Part shown: piece by piece, positions 1-6,605 of the stretch | Layout: each line of letters opens with the position of its first letter | How positions within the stretch are numbered: position 1 is the first letter of the stretch | Notes under the pieces: model-generated | Databases searched by the model: none | Told to the model about the DNA's origin: nothing | What the model saw: the letters and a program-made list of their open reading frames with translations, nothing else | Assembly: GCA_964467785.1 (NCBI GenBank) | Contig: CAYXVB010000096.1 | Span: 1-13,759 of the forward strand | Origin: CAYXVB01 sp964467785 | Lineage (GTDB): Bacteria; Bdellovibrionota; UBA1018 | Direction: 5' to 3' | DNA: 13,759 bases | Program-made: the position numbers and the translations under genes

Positions 1-1
1 C

Positions 2-832
2 GCTCTGACGGTGGTATCCGAGGGCGATGAGCTGACCCACTGCCATCTTCCGGGCGCGATGCGCGCGGCGCTTGCTATTGCCTCGCTTCTTGAGCTCTCC
101 GAAAGTCATGATCGCATGTCCCGGGAGATCTCCGGGATTCGCGACTGGATCTCGATCCTCGCCCACGAGCTCAAGACTCCACTCACCCCGCTCTGCATGC
201 AAACTGGACTCGTCCGACGGATCATCGGACAACTCGATCAGGAAGTGGCCCGTCCAACCGCTCTGAATCGCCTCCTGTCGGTCACGGAGATCACGGACAA
301 ACAAATCCATCGCATCGATTCGCTCGTCAATTCGCTCTTGGAGATGGCCCGCATCGACGCAGGCCAGTTGTCGCTCAAGGAGCAATACGTCAGCCTCAAA
401 CGAATCGCTTTGGAAGTGATCCAACAGTTCACCCGTGATCTCGGCTTGCCCAAGGATCTCATCGCGCTCGAGGCGGAAGGCGAATGCTGGGGCTATTGGG
501 ACAATCTCAAGCTCGAGCAGGTCTTAAACAACCTCATCTCTAATGCGATCAAATATGGCGACGGCAAACCCGTCCAGGTGCGGCTGCGGGATGCGCATGG
601 CCAAGTCCAACTTGAAGTAATCGACCACGGCCATGGTGTCGCGGCCGGAAACCAAGAACGGATCTTCCACCGGTTTGAAAGGTTGCACCCGCGCGGCAAC
701 GTGCCTGGTTTGGGGCTCGGTCTCTACCTCTCACGTGAGATCATCCGGCGCCTCGGGGGCGACATCCAGATCAAGAGCGCGCCGGGCCAGGGCTCCACGT
801 TTACCGTGATGCTTCCCCGCGTTTCTTCCTGA
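2..832 (+). CDS. Sensor histidine kinase, C-terminal part (5' end outside window)
   Basis: This is the kinase half of a two-component sensor. It should autophosphorylate on histidine and pass the phosphate to a response regulator that is not in the window. The frame is open to base 2, so the GTG at 11 is probably internal. Counting from that GTG, the dimerisation/H-box is HELKTPL with the phospho-acceptor His52. The ATP-binding domain has the N-box around LEQVLNNLISNAIKYG (168-183, Asn178), then DHGHG, an F-box like IFHRFER, and a G2 box GLGLGLYLSREI near the end. The helix before the H-box (about 15-45) looks like the exit helix of a GAF or similar input domain, but the sensor part is missing, so the signal is unknown. 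No membrane segment is visible. The gene ends 25 bases from the convergent OmpA-like gene, with no clear terminator between them. Confidence 0.93.
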   Translation, partial: ALTVVSEGDELTHCHLPGAMRAALAIASLLELSESHDRMSREISGIRDWISILAHELKTPLTPLCMQTGLVRRIIGQLDQEVARPTALNRLLSVTEITDKQIHRIDSLVNSLLEMARIDAGQLSLKEQYVSLKRIALEVIQQFTRDLGLPKDLIALEAEGECWGYWDNLKLEQVLNNLISNAIKYGDGKPVQVRLRDAHGQVQLEVIDHGHGVAAGNQERIFHRFERLHPRGNVPGLGLGLYLSREIIRRLGGDIQIKSAPGQGSTFTVMLPRVSS

Positions 833-857
833 AATCTGTTCCTCCTGAGGGCATAAG

Positions 858-1532
858 TCAGCCCGTCGCCGGAGCACCTTTCTGGGCGACATCGATATAA
901 AGCTCGACCCGACGATTCTTGGCGCGCCCTTGGGCCGTGTTGTTGGTGTCGATCGGGTGGCTCTCGCCGAGCCCGGCCGTCATGATCTGCCGATCGCTCA
1001 CGCCCTGCTGGCGCAGGACGCCCGCCACCGCGTCGGCGCGCCGTTCAGAGAGCTCCTGATTCCGCTTTTCGGAGCCCGTGCTATCGGCAAATCCCCGGAC
1101 CCGGATGCGGTCGTCTTTGTATTTGGCGAGAATTTGGCCAAGATCTTGGAGCTGCGTGCGAGCTGCGTCCCGAAGTTCGTCTTTGCCGGTTTCAAAAAGG
1201 AGATCGTTCTTCAGACGCACGAAGATGCCCTGCTCAGTGCGATGAGTCTCGGCGACTTGGGCAAGCTCCTGGGCCTGTCGATCGAGATAGTTTCCGATCA
1301 CGCCCCCCACGACCGCCCCGGTGGCCGCCCCGATCGCCGCACCCTTGGTACCGCCGACCGCCGCACCGATAATTGAGCCGCCCGCAGCGCCGCCCACGCC
1401 GCCCACCACTGTCTTTTCTCCTGGCGTGGCGCAGCCCTGGAGCCCCACCCCGACTGGGCCGACCGAGCTCAGCAAGAGCGCGGCAACGACCCGCCGATTC
1501 ATCGTCAGCCGGTAAATGAAAATCGCATTCAT
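858..1532 (-). CDS. OmpA-family lipoprotein with glycine zipper (YiaD-like)
   Basis: An outer-membrane lipoprotein predicted to bind peptidoglycan. It starts with a basic/hydrophobic signal and a lipobox LQGC, giving lipidation at Cys34. A glycine-zipper stretch follows (about 44-82, repeated GxxxG/GAA motifs, YMGG-like), then a short linker and an OmpA C-terminal domain (about 103-214). In that domain Asp150 (GFAD) and Arg165 (LSERRA) are 15 residues apart, as are the two diaminopimelate-binding residues of OmpA-type domains. Residue order and size match the YiaD group. The start at 1532 has a good ribosome site (AGGA, six bases before ATG). A second ATG at 1502 would give a more usual, shorter signal peptide with the lipobox at Cys24 but lacks a clear site. 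The gene is divergent from the small exported protein at 1621. Confidence 0.92.
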   Translation of the reverse strand: MNAIFIYRLTMNRRVVAALLLSSVGPVGVGLQGCATPGEKTVVGGVGGAAGGSIIGAAVGGTKGAAIGAATGAVVGGVIGNYLDRQAQELAQVAETHRTEQGIFVRLKNDLLFETGKDELRDAARTQLQDLGQILAKYKDDRIRVRGFADSTGSEKRNQELSERRADAVAGVLRQQGVSDRQIMTAGLGESHPIDTNNTAQGRAKNRRVELYIDVAQKGAPATG

Positions 1533-1575
1533 GACCTATCCTGCGCAGCAACGATTATGCCGCGGAGCTTTCTTA

Positions 1576-1604
1576 TTGCCTGACAATTTTAGTTCAGATA
1601 TAAG
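1576..1604 (+). promoter_or_regulatory. Candidate sigma70 promoter for the small exported gene
   Basis: TTGCCT (1576-1581) and TATAAG (1599-1604) are 17 bases apart, matching the -35 and -10 consensus at 4/6 and 5/6. Transcription would start near 1611, only about ten bases before the ATG at 1621. That fits the lack of a well-placed ribosome site there. The segment is the AT-richest part of an 88-base divergent intergenic region. Confidence 0.35.
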
Positions 1605-1620
1605 GCCACCACTTTTCTCT

Positions 1621-1965
1621 ATGCTTACCCAACATTTCGCCCTTTTGTTTTCCCTCTTGCTGACCCATCCGCTGACCACGGCTCCGGCTCATGCCCACGG
1701 TGGCGGCAGCGGCGAAAAACTCTCGCCTGCAGACATTGAGGAGGCCGTCCGGCGCGCCGAGAGCATCTTTGTCGCGCAAAAGGGCACTTGGCTTCTCGAT
1801 CGCACCACCCGGATCGTCACGACCCTGAGCGACGACGGCGACGAGGTCGAAATCCGCATCTACTACCTCTGGGGCACCGAGAAGCTTTATCGATTTTTCT
1901 GCGGACATGACCCGCTCGACCGCCTGGACTGCGACGTCGCGTTCAGCGGACCCGGCGCGCTCTGA
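1621..1965 (+). CDS. Small exported protein of unknown function (114 aa)
   Basis: I do not recognise a family. The frame is open back to 1516, but the ATG at 1621 is preferred because it begins a clean signal peptide (MLTQHF, then LLFSLLL, then cleavage after an Ala-His-Ala stretch near residue 26). It also lies clear of the divergent OmpA-like gene. The mature part, about 88 residues, starts with a short His/Gly-rich piece (HGGGSG), then a helical segment (SPADIEEAVRRAESIF) and alternating beta-like strands (TRIVTTL, EVEIRIYYLWG). Two cysteines (in FFCGHD and LDCDV) could form a disulfide. The protein ends 18 bases from the convergent phosphoesterase gene. The ribosome site is weak: AAGG is about 15 bases from the ATG. 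Confidence 0.6.
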   Translation: MLTQHFALLFSLLLTHPLTTAPAHAHGGGSGEKLSPADIEEAVRRAESIFVAQKGTWLLDRTTRIVTTLSDDGDEVEIRIYYLWGTEKLYRFFCGHDPLDRLDCDVAFSGPGAL

Positions 1966-1983
1966 GTCGACTCAGCTTCAGCT

Positions 1984-2739
1984 TCAGGGCAGTGGCTCGC
2001 GGTGGATGCGCGGCTCGCCCTCGTTCCACACCAGCATGGATCCATGGATCCGCGGATATCCCACGTTGATGTACTGGCCATTGCGGCCGCCCACGACAAA
2101 ACCCATTTCATCGAGATCGTGACAGTGGCCCGCCACGACAAAATCATAGCCCTCAGCGATCATCCGAGCGCCGTAACTTCGATAGATCTGTCGCAGCCGT
2201 TCGCGACGCTCGATCGGCAGTTCGCCGGGCAGCAGGGGCTTTCGCCCGCGGCTCGCCTCCGAGCTGGCGCGCCCAAAAGCATCAAGCCACTTGCCTGGCC
2301 AGATCCGCACGAGCGCCCTCATCACCGGGCTGCGAAAAAAGCACCTCAAGGCGCGATAGCCCAGATCGGAACGATCGATCGTATCGCCGTGGACGACCAA
2401 AAAACGGTGGCCGCTTTGCTCGATCTTGACCTCGTGCGGATGGAGTTCCAGACCTGGCACGCCCGCAAACGCTCGCTGCAGGAGAAAATCATGGTTTCCT
2501 TCGATGTAATGCAGCCGGATGCCGCGGTCGCCGGCCTCACGGAGCGCGGACAGGAAGTCCCGATAACGCTCGAGGAACACGAGCTTGTCACCCACGAAGA
2601 GATCGAACACATCGCCGGCGAGGACGACCACGTCACCGGGCGCGGCCCGCTGGCGCAGAAGCTTCAAAACCGAGGAATACAAGGGATCAACGGCATCCAC
2701 TATGTGGAGATCAGACAGGACGAAAATGGTCACGCTCAC
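1984..2739 (-). CDS. lpxH: UDP-2,3-diacylglucosamine pyrophosphatase-like metallophosphoesterase (LpxH family)
   Basis: A calcineurin-like phosphoesterase, most likely the lipid A pathway enzyme that hydrolyses UDP-2,3-diacylglucosamine to lipid X and UMP at the inner face of the inner membrane. All metal-binding motifs are present: SDLH (Asp10, His12), GDVFD (Asp43), GNHD (Asn82, His83), HGD (His117) and GHCH (His205, His207). The middle region (about 122-175, rich in Arg/Leu/Trp) corresponds to the helical insertion that holds the acyl chains in LpxH. At 251 residues it is close to the E. coli enzyme. Many LpxH have GNRD where this has GNHD, so a related pyrophosphatase such as an LpxH2-type is possible. 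The start is GTG at 2739, with a second GTG two codons on. It lies 16 bases after the FlaG-like stop and is probably cotranscribed with it. Confidence 0.85.
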   Translation of the reverse strand: MSVTIFVLSDLHIVDAVDPLYSSVLKLLRQRAAPGDVVVLAGDVFDLFVGDKLVFLERYRDFLSALREAGDRGIRLHYIEGNHDFLLQRAFAGVPGLELHPHEVKIEQSGHRFLVVHGDTIDRSDLGYRALRCFFRSPVMRALVRIWPGKWLDAFGRASSEASRGRKPLLPGELPIERRERLRQIYRSYGARMIAEGYDFVVAGHCHDLDEMGFVVGGRNGQYINVGYPRIHGSMLVWNEGEPRIHREPLP

Positions 2740-2755
2740 CGAAAACTAGCGTGGC

Positions 2756-3148
2756 TCAGAGCTTGCGATCAAGGAGTTTTCCGCGGGCCTTGAAGTCCTT
2801 GGACGCGTTGTCGCGAAGCTTGAGAAACTCGTCCCCTGAATACTGCCGCACCACCTCACCGTTTGTGTCCTTGAGCACGACCTTGAGGCCGGGACCGTTG
2901 CCGGTACGCTCCGCATGAAGCCCGTTGGCTTTGGCCTGCTGGTCTGAGTCAAAAGAGGCAATGGCGGCGTCGACCTTCTCGCCGTTGACGGGGGCGCCTT
3001 CCGTCTCGCCTTGCTCGTTCTTATCGGTCTGCTCGTGCTCGGGATGGCGCTTATTCTTGCCCTGTTGTCCCTGCGAGGCGTCGCCGTCCCCGCGCGCCTG
3101 CACGCGGTCGACATACCTGAAAAGCTCACTGGGTCCGTAAATCTTCAT
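2756..3148 (-). CDS. flaG: FlaG-like flagellar protein
   Basis: A 130-residue soluble protein. The C-terminal third (about 80-130) has the FlaG pattern: a hydrophobic strand with a turn and GEVVRQ (GLKVVLKDTNGEVVRQ), then an acidic/leucine helix (GDEFLKLRD) and a closing ARGKLLDRK segment like the GLLLD ending of the family. FlaG proteins influence flagellar filament length and assembly. The N-terminus (KIYGPSELFRYVDRV) is followed by a low-complexity linker rich in Gln, Glu, Asp, Lys and Gly (about 20-55). There is no signal peptide, which suits a cytoplasmic or flagellar-exported protein. The ribosome site is strong (GGGAGGG, about eight bases before ATG). It is first in a pair with the LpxH-like gene. 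Assignment rests on motif likeness only. Confidence 0.7.
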   Translation of the reverse strand: MKIYGPSELFRYVDRVQARGDGDASQGQQGKNKRHPEHEQTDKNEQGETEGAPVNGEKVDAAIASFDSDQQAKANGLHAERTGNGPGLKVVLKDTNGEVVRQYSGDEFLKLRDNASKDFKARGKLLDRKL

Positions 3149-3168
3149 GACCGGTCCCTCCCTAGGGC

Positions 3169-3176
3169 CTATCGGC
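3169..3176 (-). promoter_or_regulatory. Possible sigma28-type -10 element before flaG-like gene
   Basis: Read on the minus strand this is GCCGATAG, 7/8 to the flagellar sigma28 -10 box GCCGATAA, ending about 20 bases before the ATG. The expected -35 position 11 bases further up (3188-3195) does not match TAAAGTTT. The element is therefore weak and rests mostly on its position and the flagellar nature of the gene. Confidence 0.22.
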
Positions 3177-3235
3177 CGGAGGCAACACGAAGATGAGCGA
3201 ACCCCGTGTCGGGCGTGCCGGGCGCCCCAAACAAG

Positions 3236-3268
3236 AAGGCCGACACCCCCAACAAGGGTGTCGGCCTT
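3236..3268 (-). terminator. Intrinsic terminator after the porin-like gene
   Basis: A perfect 13-bp inverted repeat, AAGGCCGACACCC (3236-3248) with GGGTGTCGGCCTT (3256-3268), has a 7-base loop. It lies about 32 bases past the stop of the minus-strand porin-like gene. On the minus strand the hairpin is followed by a T-rich stretch (TTCTTGTTT). On the plus strand it is followed by TTTT, so it could stop transcription both ways. It separates the porin gene from the flaG-lpxH pair. Confidence 0.82.
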
Positions 3269-3273
3269 TTGAC

Positions 3274-3296
3274 GTTTGGAGACCAGGTCTCGAAAC
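3274..3296 (-). repeat. Second hairpin in the porin 3' UTR
   Basis: GTTT-g-GAGACC-a-GGTCTC-g-AAAC is a near-perfect palindrome centred on 3285, just five bases after the porin stop codon and directly before the terminator hairpin. It has one mismatch and a one-base centre, so as RNA it would form a short stem with a few bases opened as a loop. No T-run follows it. It may stabilise the mRNA end or be a protein-binding palindrome. Confidence 0.5.
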
Positions 3297-3300
3297 AGGA

Positions 3301-4245
3301 TTACATCATGTAAACAGCGGAAACGTCAGCCGAGTGGGTCGAGGAGCCCGGGCTCGGAGCGGTCATATTGTAGTTGATCTTGACGCGCATGTCCTTGGTC
3401 ATCTTGAAGGCAGGGCCGATGTTCAGGAGCAGGTTGTTCTGGCCACTGGTAGCGACGCCAGCGGAGGTCATGCCCGTGAGGTACTCAACGCGAGCGTCGA
3501 TGTCGGTCATGTCGCTGAGGGCATAGTTGCCGAGAAGCGAGAAGCCCAGGCCGGAGACGTTGGCCGCGGTGTTGCGGAGAGCGAAGTCGAGGCCGACCAT
3601 GAACGGCTTGCCGTCCATCTTGATGCCGGCGTTGACGAGGTAGTCGGTGTTGGCGCCCGAAGCCTGGAAGCGATAACGGCCGCCGACATAGAACATGTCA
3701 GCGATGTCGGCGCGGAGGCCGAGGTCCGGACCGTTGGCGCCCCAAATGCCGGTGCCGCCGACGCCGAGGGAGTTGTCAGCCACGAGGAGCTTGAGGTCGA
3801 AGCCCTTGGTCGCGTAGCCGAGCATCATGCCGGTGTGGGTGAAGCCGTAGAGGTTGTTCAGGGCCGTCGTCGTAGTGAGAGACGAGAGCGAAGCATAGAT
3901 GCTTTCGGCGCCGAACATCTTCTCAAACTGACCGAGCTTCCAGCTGAAGCCGTTGGAGTACTTATAACCGATGAAGGCCTGAGCGGCGGAGCCGGTGAAG
4001 CCGATGGTGCTCGCGGTGCCACCGGTCATCGTGAAGGGCAGGATGAACATGGTGTTCGCGTTTTCCATGTCCTTGCTCAGGACCAGGGTCGCCTCGGGAA
4101 CGTAGAAGCCGTTGCCCGCGGTGTTGGTGAAGTTGTGGGAGTATTGACCGTTGATGAAGCCACCGACCTTCATGTCGGCAGCAAAAGCGCTGACGGAGGT
4201 CAGGCCGGCGATCATCGCAATGGCGACTTTCGAAGAACGTTTCAT
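3301..4245 (-). CDS. Outer-membrane porin-like beta-barrel protein
   Basis: A 314-residue exported protein with a classic signal peptide (MKRSSKVAIAMIAGLTSVSAFA, cleaved before ADMKVGGF). The mature part is made of alternating hydrophobic/polar strands rich in Gly, Tyr, Asn and Thr, with almost no cysteine, typical of an outer-membrane barrel. The segment around residues 100-145 (GQFEKMFGAES, then LYGFTHTGMMLGY) resembles the BBP2/OmpL-like porin group, where a strand reading G-x-F is followed later by a HTG motif. The last residues are AVYMM and not the usual terminal Phe. It stands alone, with a strong-looking promoter, a good ribosome site (GAGGGG, eight bases before ATG) and a terminator, as expected for an abundant envelope protein. 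Substrate is unknown. Confidence 0.8.
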   Translation of the reverse strand: MKRSSKVAIAMIAGLTSVSAFAADMKVGGFINGQYSHNFTNTAGNGFYVPEATLVLSKDMENANTMFILPFTMTGGTASTIGFTGSAAQAFIGYKYSNGFSWKLGQFEKMFGAESIYASLSSLTTTTALNNLYGFTHTGMMLGYATKGFDLKLLVADNSLGVGGTGIWGANGPDLGLRADIADMFYVGGRYRFQASGANTDYLVNAGIKMDGKPFMVGLDFALRNTAANVSGLGFSLLGNYALSDMTDIDARVEYLTGMTSAGVATSGQNNLLLNIGPAFKMTKDMRVKINYNMTAPSPGSSTHSADVSAVYMM

Positions 4246-4295
4246 TAGAGAAACCCCTCTTTAATAGTTACTTCGTTAGACTACTTATAAGTGGA

Positions 4296-4324
4296 ATTGT
4301 GAAACCGTTCAGCTTGAGTGTCAA
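4296..4324 (-). promoter_or_regulatory. Sigma70-type promoter of the porin-like gene
   Basis: On the minus strand a perfect TTGACA (4319-4324) is followed after 17 bases by CACAAT (4296-4301), 4/6 to the -10 box. Transcription would start near 4289, giving a leader of about 45 bases with the GAGGGG ribosome site. The alternative -10 TATAAG at 4284-4289 is 29 bases from TTGACA and therefore too far. Confidence 0.55.
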
Positions 4325-4356
4325 GAATTTGTGCGAAGAGGGGTACGCACTCATCC

Positions 4357-4400
4357 AAAAAAAAAAGAATACCCCCCAGGAGCTCGGCACTCCCAGGGGG
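4357..4400 (-). terminator. Intrinsic terminator of flagellin 1
   Basis: A GC-rich hairpin with arms CCCCCAGGAG (from 4373) and CTCCCAGGGGG (to 4400), carrying small internal mismatches. On the minus strand a run of ten T (plus-strand A at 4357-4366) follows it. This is the strongest terminator in the window and lies about 50 bases past the flagellin stop. It is preceded by a second hairpin at 4412-4440. Confidence 0.85.
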
Positions 4401-4411
4401 CGGGCTTAAAG

Positions 4412-4440
4412 AATCCGGGGATCTACAAGTGCCCCGGATT
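4412..4440 (-). repeat. Hairpin in the flagellin 1 3' UTR
   Basis: A perfect 9-bp stem AATCCGGGG (4412-4420) / CCCCGGATT (4432-4440) with an 11-base loop, starting 10 bases after the flagellin 1 stop codon. No T-run follows directly. With the next hairpin and T-run it forms a tandem 3' structure, which could protect the transcript from 3' exonucleases. Confidence 0.65.
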
Positions 4441-4450
4441 CGGGCGCAAA

Positions 4451-5287
4451 TTAACCGACGAGACGGAGTGCCGACGCCGTGCTTTGATTGGCCTGGGCGA
4501 GAACGGCGATACCGGTCTGCTGGAGGATGTTGCCGCGGACCAGCTCCGAAGTTTCCTGCGCGATATCCGCATCTGCGATGCGGGAGCGCGCAGCGGAGAG
4601 GTTTTCCTTTTCCACGGCAAGATTATTAACCGTCGAATGGAGCTTGTTCTGAGTCGCGCCGAGACGGGCACGGGCTTCGAACACCTTTCCGACCGCGTCG
4701 TCGACCCTGTTCATCGCTTCGCGGGCGCCATCGATCGAGGTATAATCCAGGCCGTCGATTCCGAGGGTCGAGGCGCGCACGTCGTTTTCATCCGCCTTGA
4801 ACTTGATCCGGTCCGCCTCGCTATTGCGGATGCCGACCTGAAACTCCAGCTCGCCCTTATCGGACTGGCCATTGAGAAGGTGCGTGCCGTTGAAGTTGGT
4901 CACATTCGCGATGCGATCCACTTCTTGCACCATTGTCTGGACTTCTTGATTGATGTAACTGCGTTCCTTGTCTCCGACAGTGTCGGAAGCCGCCTGCACG
5001 GCCAGCTCGCGCAATCGAACCATTGCGTTGCCGATCTCGGTCAACCCGCCCTCGGCAACCTGCGAGAAGGAGATGCCGTCCTGCGCGTTGCGCTCGGCCT
5101 GACCGATCGAACGAACCTGCGAGCGCAGGTTTTCGCTGATGGACATGCCTGCGGCGTCGTCACCGGCGTGGTTGATTCGCTGGCCGGAAGCCAGGCGCTC
5201 ATAAGTTTTGGCTTGAGCCTCACTGGAGCCCGCCAGCGAGCGAGCGGAAGCCATTGCAGCAATATTGGTATTAATTCTTAAGCCCAT
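4451..5287 (-). CDS. fliC: Flagellin (copy 1), short form
   Basis: A filament subunit of the bacterial flagellum, secreted by the flagellar type III system. The N-terminal D0/D1 region (GLRINTNIAAM, then RLASGQRINHAGDDAAGMSI, and RLRELAVQAA) and the C-terminal D1/D0 region (ENLSAARSRIADADIA through ILQQTGIAVLAQAN to a terminal LRLVG) are both intact. At 278 residues against about 490 in E. coli it is nearly all D0/D1, without the variable outer D2/D3 domains. The RELAVQ stretch corresponds to the D1 segment seen by TLR5 in enterobacterial flagellins. The ribosome site is good (AAGGAAGGA just before ATG). It has its own distant sigma28-like promoter and a strong terminator, so it is likely monocistronic. 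It is a paralogue of the gene at 5772-6605. Confidence 0.97.
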   Translation of the reverse strand: MGLRINTNIAAMASARSLAGSSEAQAKTYERLASGQRINHAGDDAAGMSISENLRSQVRSIGQAERNAQDGISFSQVAEGGLTEIGNAMVRLRELAVQAASDTVGDKERSYINQEVQTMVQEVDRIANVTNFNGTHLLNGQSDKGELEFQVGIRNSEADRIKFKADENDVRASTLGIDGLDYTSIDGAREAMNRVDDAVGKVFEARARLGATQNKLHSTVNNLAVEKENLSAARSRIADADIAQETSELVRGNILQQTGIAVLAQANQSTASALRLVG

Positions 5288-5598
5288 AACGTCCTTCCTT
5301 ACTTGCAGTCGGACTTTTGACGCACTGAGTCATTTTCAGGTTAAACCCGTCCATGCCCTCCCTGTTTCCAGGGACGTCTGAGTCCAGTCATCGCCATGCC
5401 CCGACATGAGGCATGGGCCGAGTTTGCGTTGTTGACAGTTGAAACGTCCGGGAGTTCGGAGGGTGCGCAACGGAGCCCGGTGAACAATTCCGGACTCAGA
5501 TCACTACAGGGAGAGAGACCGCCGCATGATACAGCAAAAACACCGGCAGACGTTTGTCGTAATCAGCTTCGGGGTGGTGAGCCTCGTTACTGCCTACA
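5288..5598 (-). other. Long structured 5' leader of flagellin 1
   Basis: The best promoter match for flagellin 1 ends at 5605, so about 310 untranslated bases should precede the ATG. The region contains perfect inverted repeats: TCCCTG/CAGGGA with a 4-base loop (5359-5374) and CCATGCC/GGCATGG with a 9-base loop (5394-5416). I see no convincing gene in either strand of the whole 484-base gap between the flagellins (5288-5771). The rest holds the promoter, an AT-rich inverted repeat and the terminator of flagellin 2. The leader may control translation or stability, but the sequence does not show how. Confidence 0.45.
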
Positions 5599-5604
5599 AC
5601 AAGC

Positions 5605-5631
5605 GTATCGGCGCAGGGCGTCAAAGCTTGA
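5605..5631 (-). promoter_or_regulatory. Sigma28 (FliA)-type promoter of flagellin 1
   Basis: On the minus strand: TCAAGCTT (5624-5631), 11 bases, GCCGATAC (5605-5612). The consensus is TAAAGTTT-N11-GCCGATAA, so the matches are 6/8 and 7/8 with exact spacing. Sigma28 is the usual sigma factor for late flagellar genes. The only reservation is the distance of about 310 bases to the flagellin start. Confidence 0.7.
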
Positions 5632-5671
5632 GTAATTCAATCAAACTTAACAATAAATACCAAACACCTGA

Positions 5672-5692
5672 ACTCAAAAGAGATTTTTGAGT
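5672..5692. repeat. AT-rich inverted repeat between flagellin genes
   Basis: ACTCAAAA (5672-5679) and TTTTGAGT (5685-5692) form a perfect 8-bp stem with a five-base loop. It lies between the flagellin 2 terminator and the -35 box of flagellin 1. It could be an extra weak termination structure or a protein-binding palindrome upstream of the sigma28 promoter. Confidence 0.4.
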
Positions 5693-5704
5693 CAAGATTC
5701 AGAC

Positions 5705-5735
5705 CGGTGGGAGAAGCATTGCACTTCCCCCACCG
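5705..5735 (-). terminator. Intrinsic terminator of flagellin 2
   Basis: Arms CGGTGGG (5705-5711) and CCCACCG (5729-5735) pair perfectly and extend inward after one mismatch by GAAG/CTTC, leaving a seven-base loop. It lies about 36 bases after the flagellin 2 stop. On the minus strand it is followed by a moderately T-rich stretch rather than a clean T-run, so it is weaker than the terminator of flagellin 1. Confidence 0.65.
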
Positions 5736-5771
5736 ACCTGTGGTGTTCTAGAGAGCTACAACGGGTCGATC

Positions 5772-6605
5772 TCAGCCAATCAGCTTGAGAGCGGACATGT
5801 TGTTCGTGTTCGCTTGACTGAGGACCGAGATGCCAGCAGAGCTCAGAATGTTCTGCTTGGTGAGTTCCGCGGTTTCAGAGGCGATGTCCACATCAGCAAT
5901 ACGGCTGCGAGCGGCCGACAGGTTTTCGCTGTAGATCATGTTGTTGTTGATCGTGGACTGCAGACGGTTCTGCAAAGCGCCCATTTCGGAGCGATGTTCC
6001 GACAGGGTCGAGATCGCCTGGTCGATCTTGTCCAGGTTCTCCTGGGCAGCACCCTTATCCTTCGTGTGGAGGTCGGAGATGCCGAGGCTGTCCAAGGTGG
6101 CATTGGTCTTGGCCGGATCGTAATTGAAGCGGTCCAATTCGGCGACGTTGTGCAAGCCGATCTGGATTTCCAGGCTCTCGCCTTCGCCCGCGAGCAACTT
6201 GCGGCCGTTGAACTCAGTGCTCTTGGCGATACGATCGATTTCGCTCTTGAGGCCTTGGACTTCCTTGTCGATGAAGGAACGCTCATTGTCCGACACAGTG
6301 TCGGAAGCGGCCTGAGTCGACAGTTCGCGGAAGCGTACAAGGATGTTCGACACTTCGTTCATGCCGCCTTCAGCGACCTGAATCATGCCGATACCGTCGC
6401 TTGCGTTGCGAGTCGCCTGCCCCATCGACCGGATGCCGGCGCGCATCTTTTCGGCAATCGCGAGACCGGCGGCGTCGTCGGCCGAGCGATAGATGCGTGA
6501 ACCGGAAGCCAGATGCTCGATGGCGGCCTTCTGGTTGCTATTGGAAATACCCAGGTTGCGCTGGGCAGACAGTGATTGGACGTTAGTCCCAATTCTCAGA
6601 CCCAT
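5772..6605 (-). CDS. fliC: Flagellin (copy 2), short form
   Basis: A second filament subunit, 277 residues, with the same D0/D1-only architecture as its neighbour. The N-terminus (GLRIGTNVQSLSAQRNLG, then LASGSRIYRSADDAAGLAIAEKM) and the RFRELSTQAAS segment are followed by a short central part (about 145-190). The C-terminus (SENLSAARSRIADVDIASETAEL through ILSSAGISVLSQANTN to ALKLIG) is intact. The two copies share gene order, length and many blocks but differ throughout, so the duplication is not recent. Serine/threonine content is higher in this copy. The ribosome site AGAGG is six bases before ATG. A sigma28-like promoter lies about 165 bases upstream. Two flagellins may build different parts of the filament or be used under different conditions. 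Confidence 0.97.
   Translation of the reverse strand: MGLRIGTNVQSLSAQRNLGISNSNQKAAIEHLASGSRIYRSADDAAGLAIAEKMRAGIRSMGQATRNASDGIGMIQVAEGGMNEVSNILVRFRELSTQAASDTVSDNERSFIDKEVQGLKSEIDRIAKSTEFNGRKLLAGEGESLEIQIGLHNVAELDRFNYDPAKTNATLDSLGISDLHTKDKGAAQENLDKIDQAISTLSEHRSEMGALQNRLQSTINNNMIYSENLSAARSRIADVDIASETAELTKQNILSSAGISVLSQANTNNMSALKLIG

Noticed and set aside
3193..4248. A long plus-strand open frame opposite the porin-like gene.
   Set aside because: The minus strand has a signal peptide, barrel pattern, promoter and terminators. The plus frame is Val/Gly/Glu/Ala-rich without any motif.
4331..5281. A long plus-strand open frame opposite flagellin 1.
   Set aside because: The flagellin frame is certain. 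The opposite frame arises from codon bias in a GC-rich gene.
5341..5397. An 18-codon minus-strand frame inside the flagellin 1 leader that might encode a leader peptide.
   Set aside because: It has no proper ribosome site and no run of regulatory codons. Short frames like this are expected by chance.
5396..5635. A 79-codon plus-strand frame in the gap between the flagellins.
   Set aside because: It has no ribosome site, no motif and unusual codon use, and it overlaps the flagellin 1 promoter.
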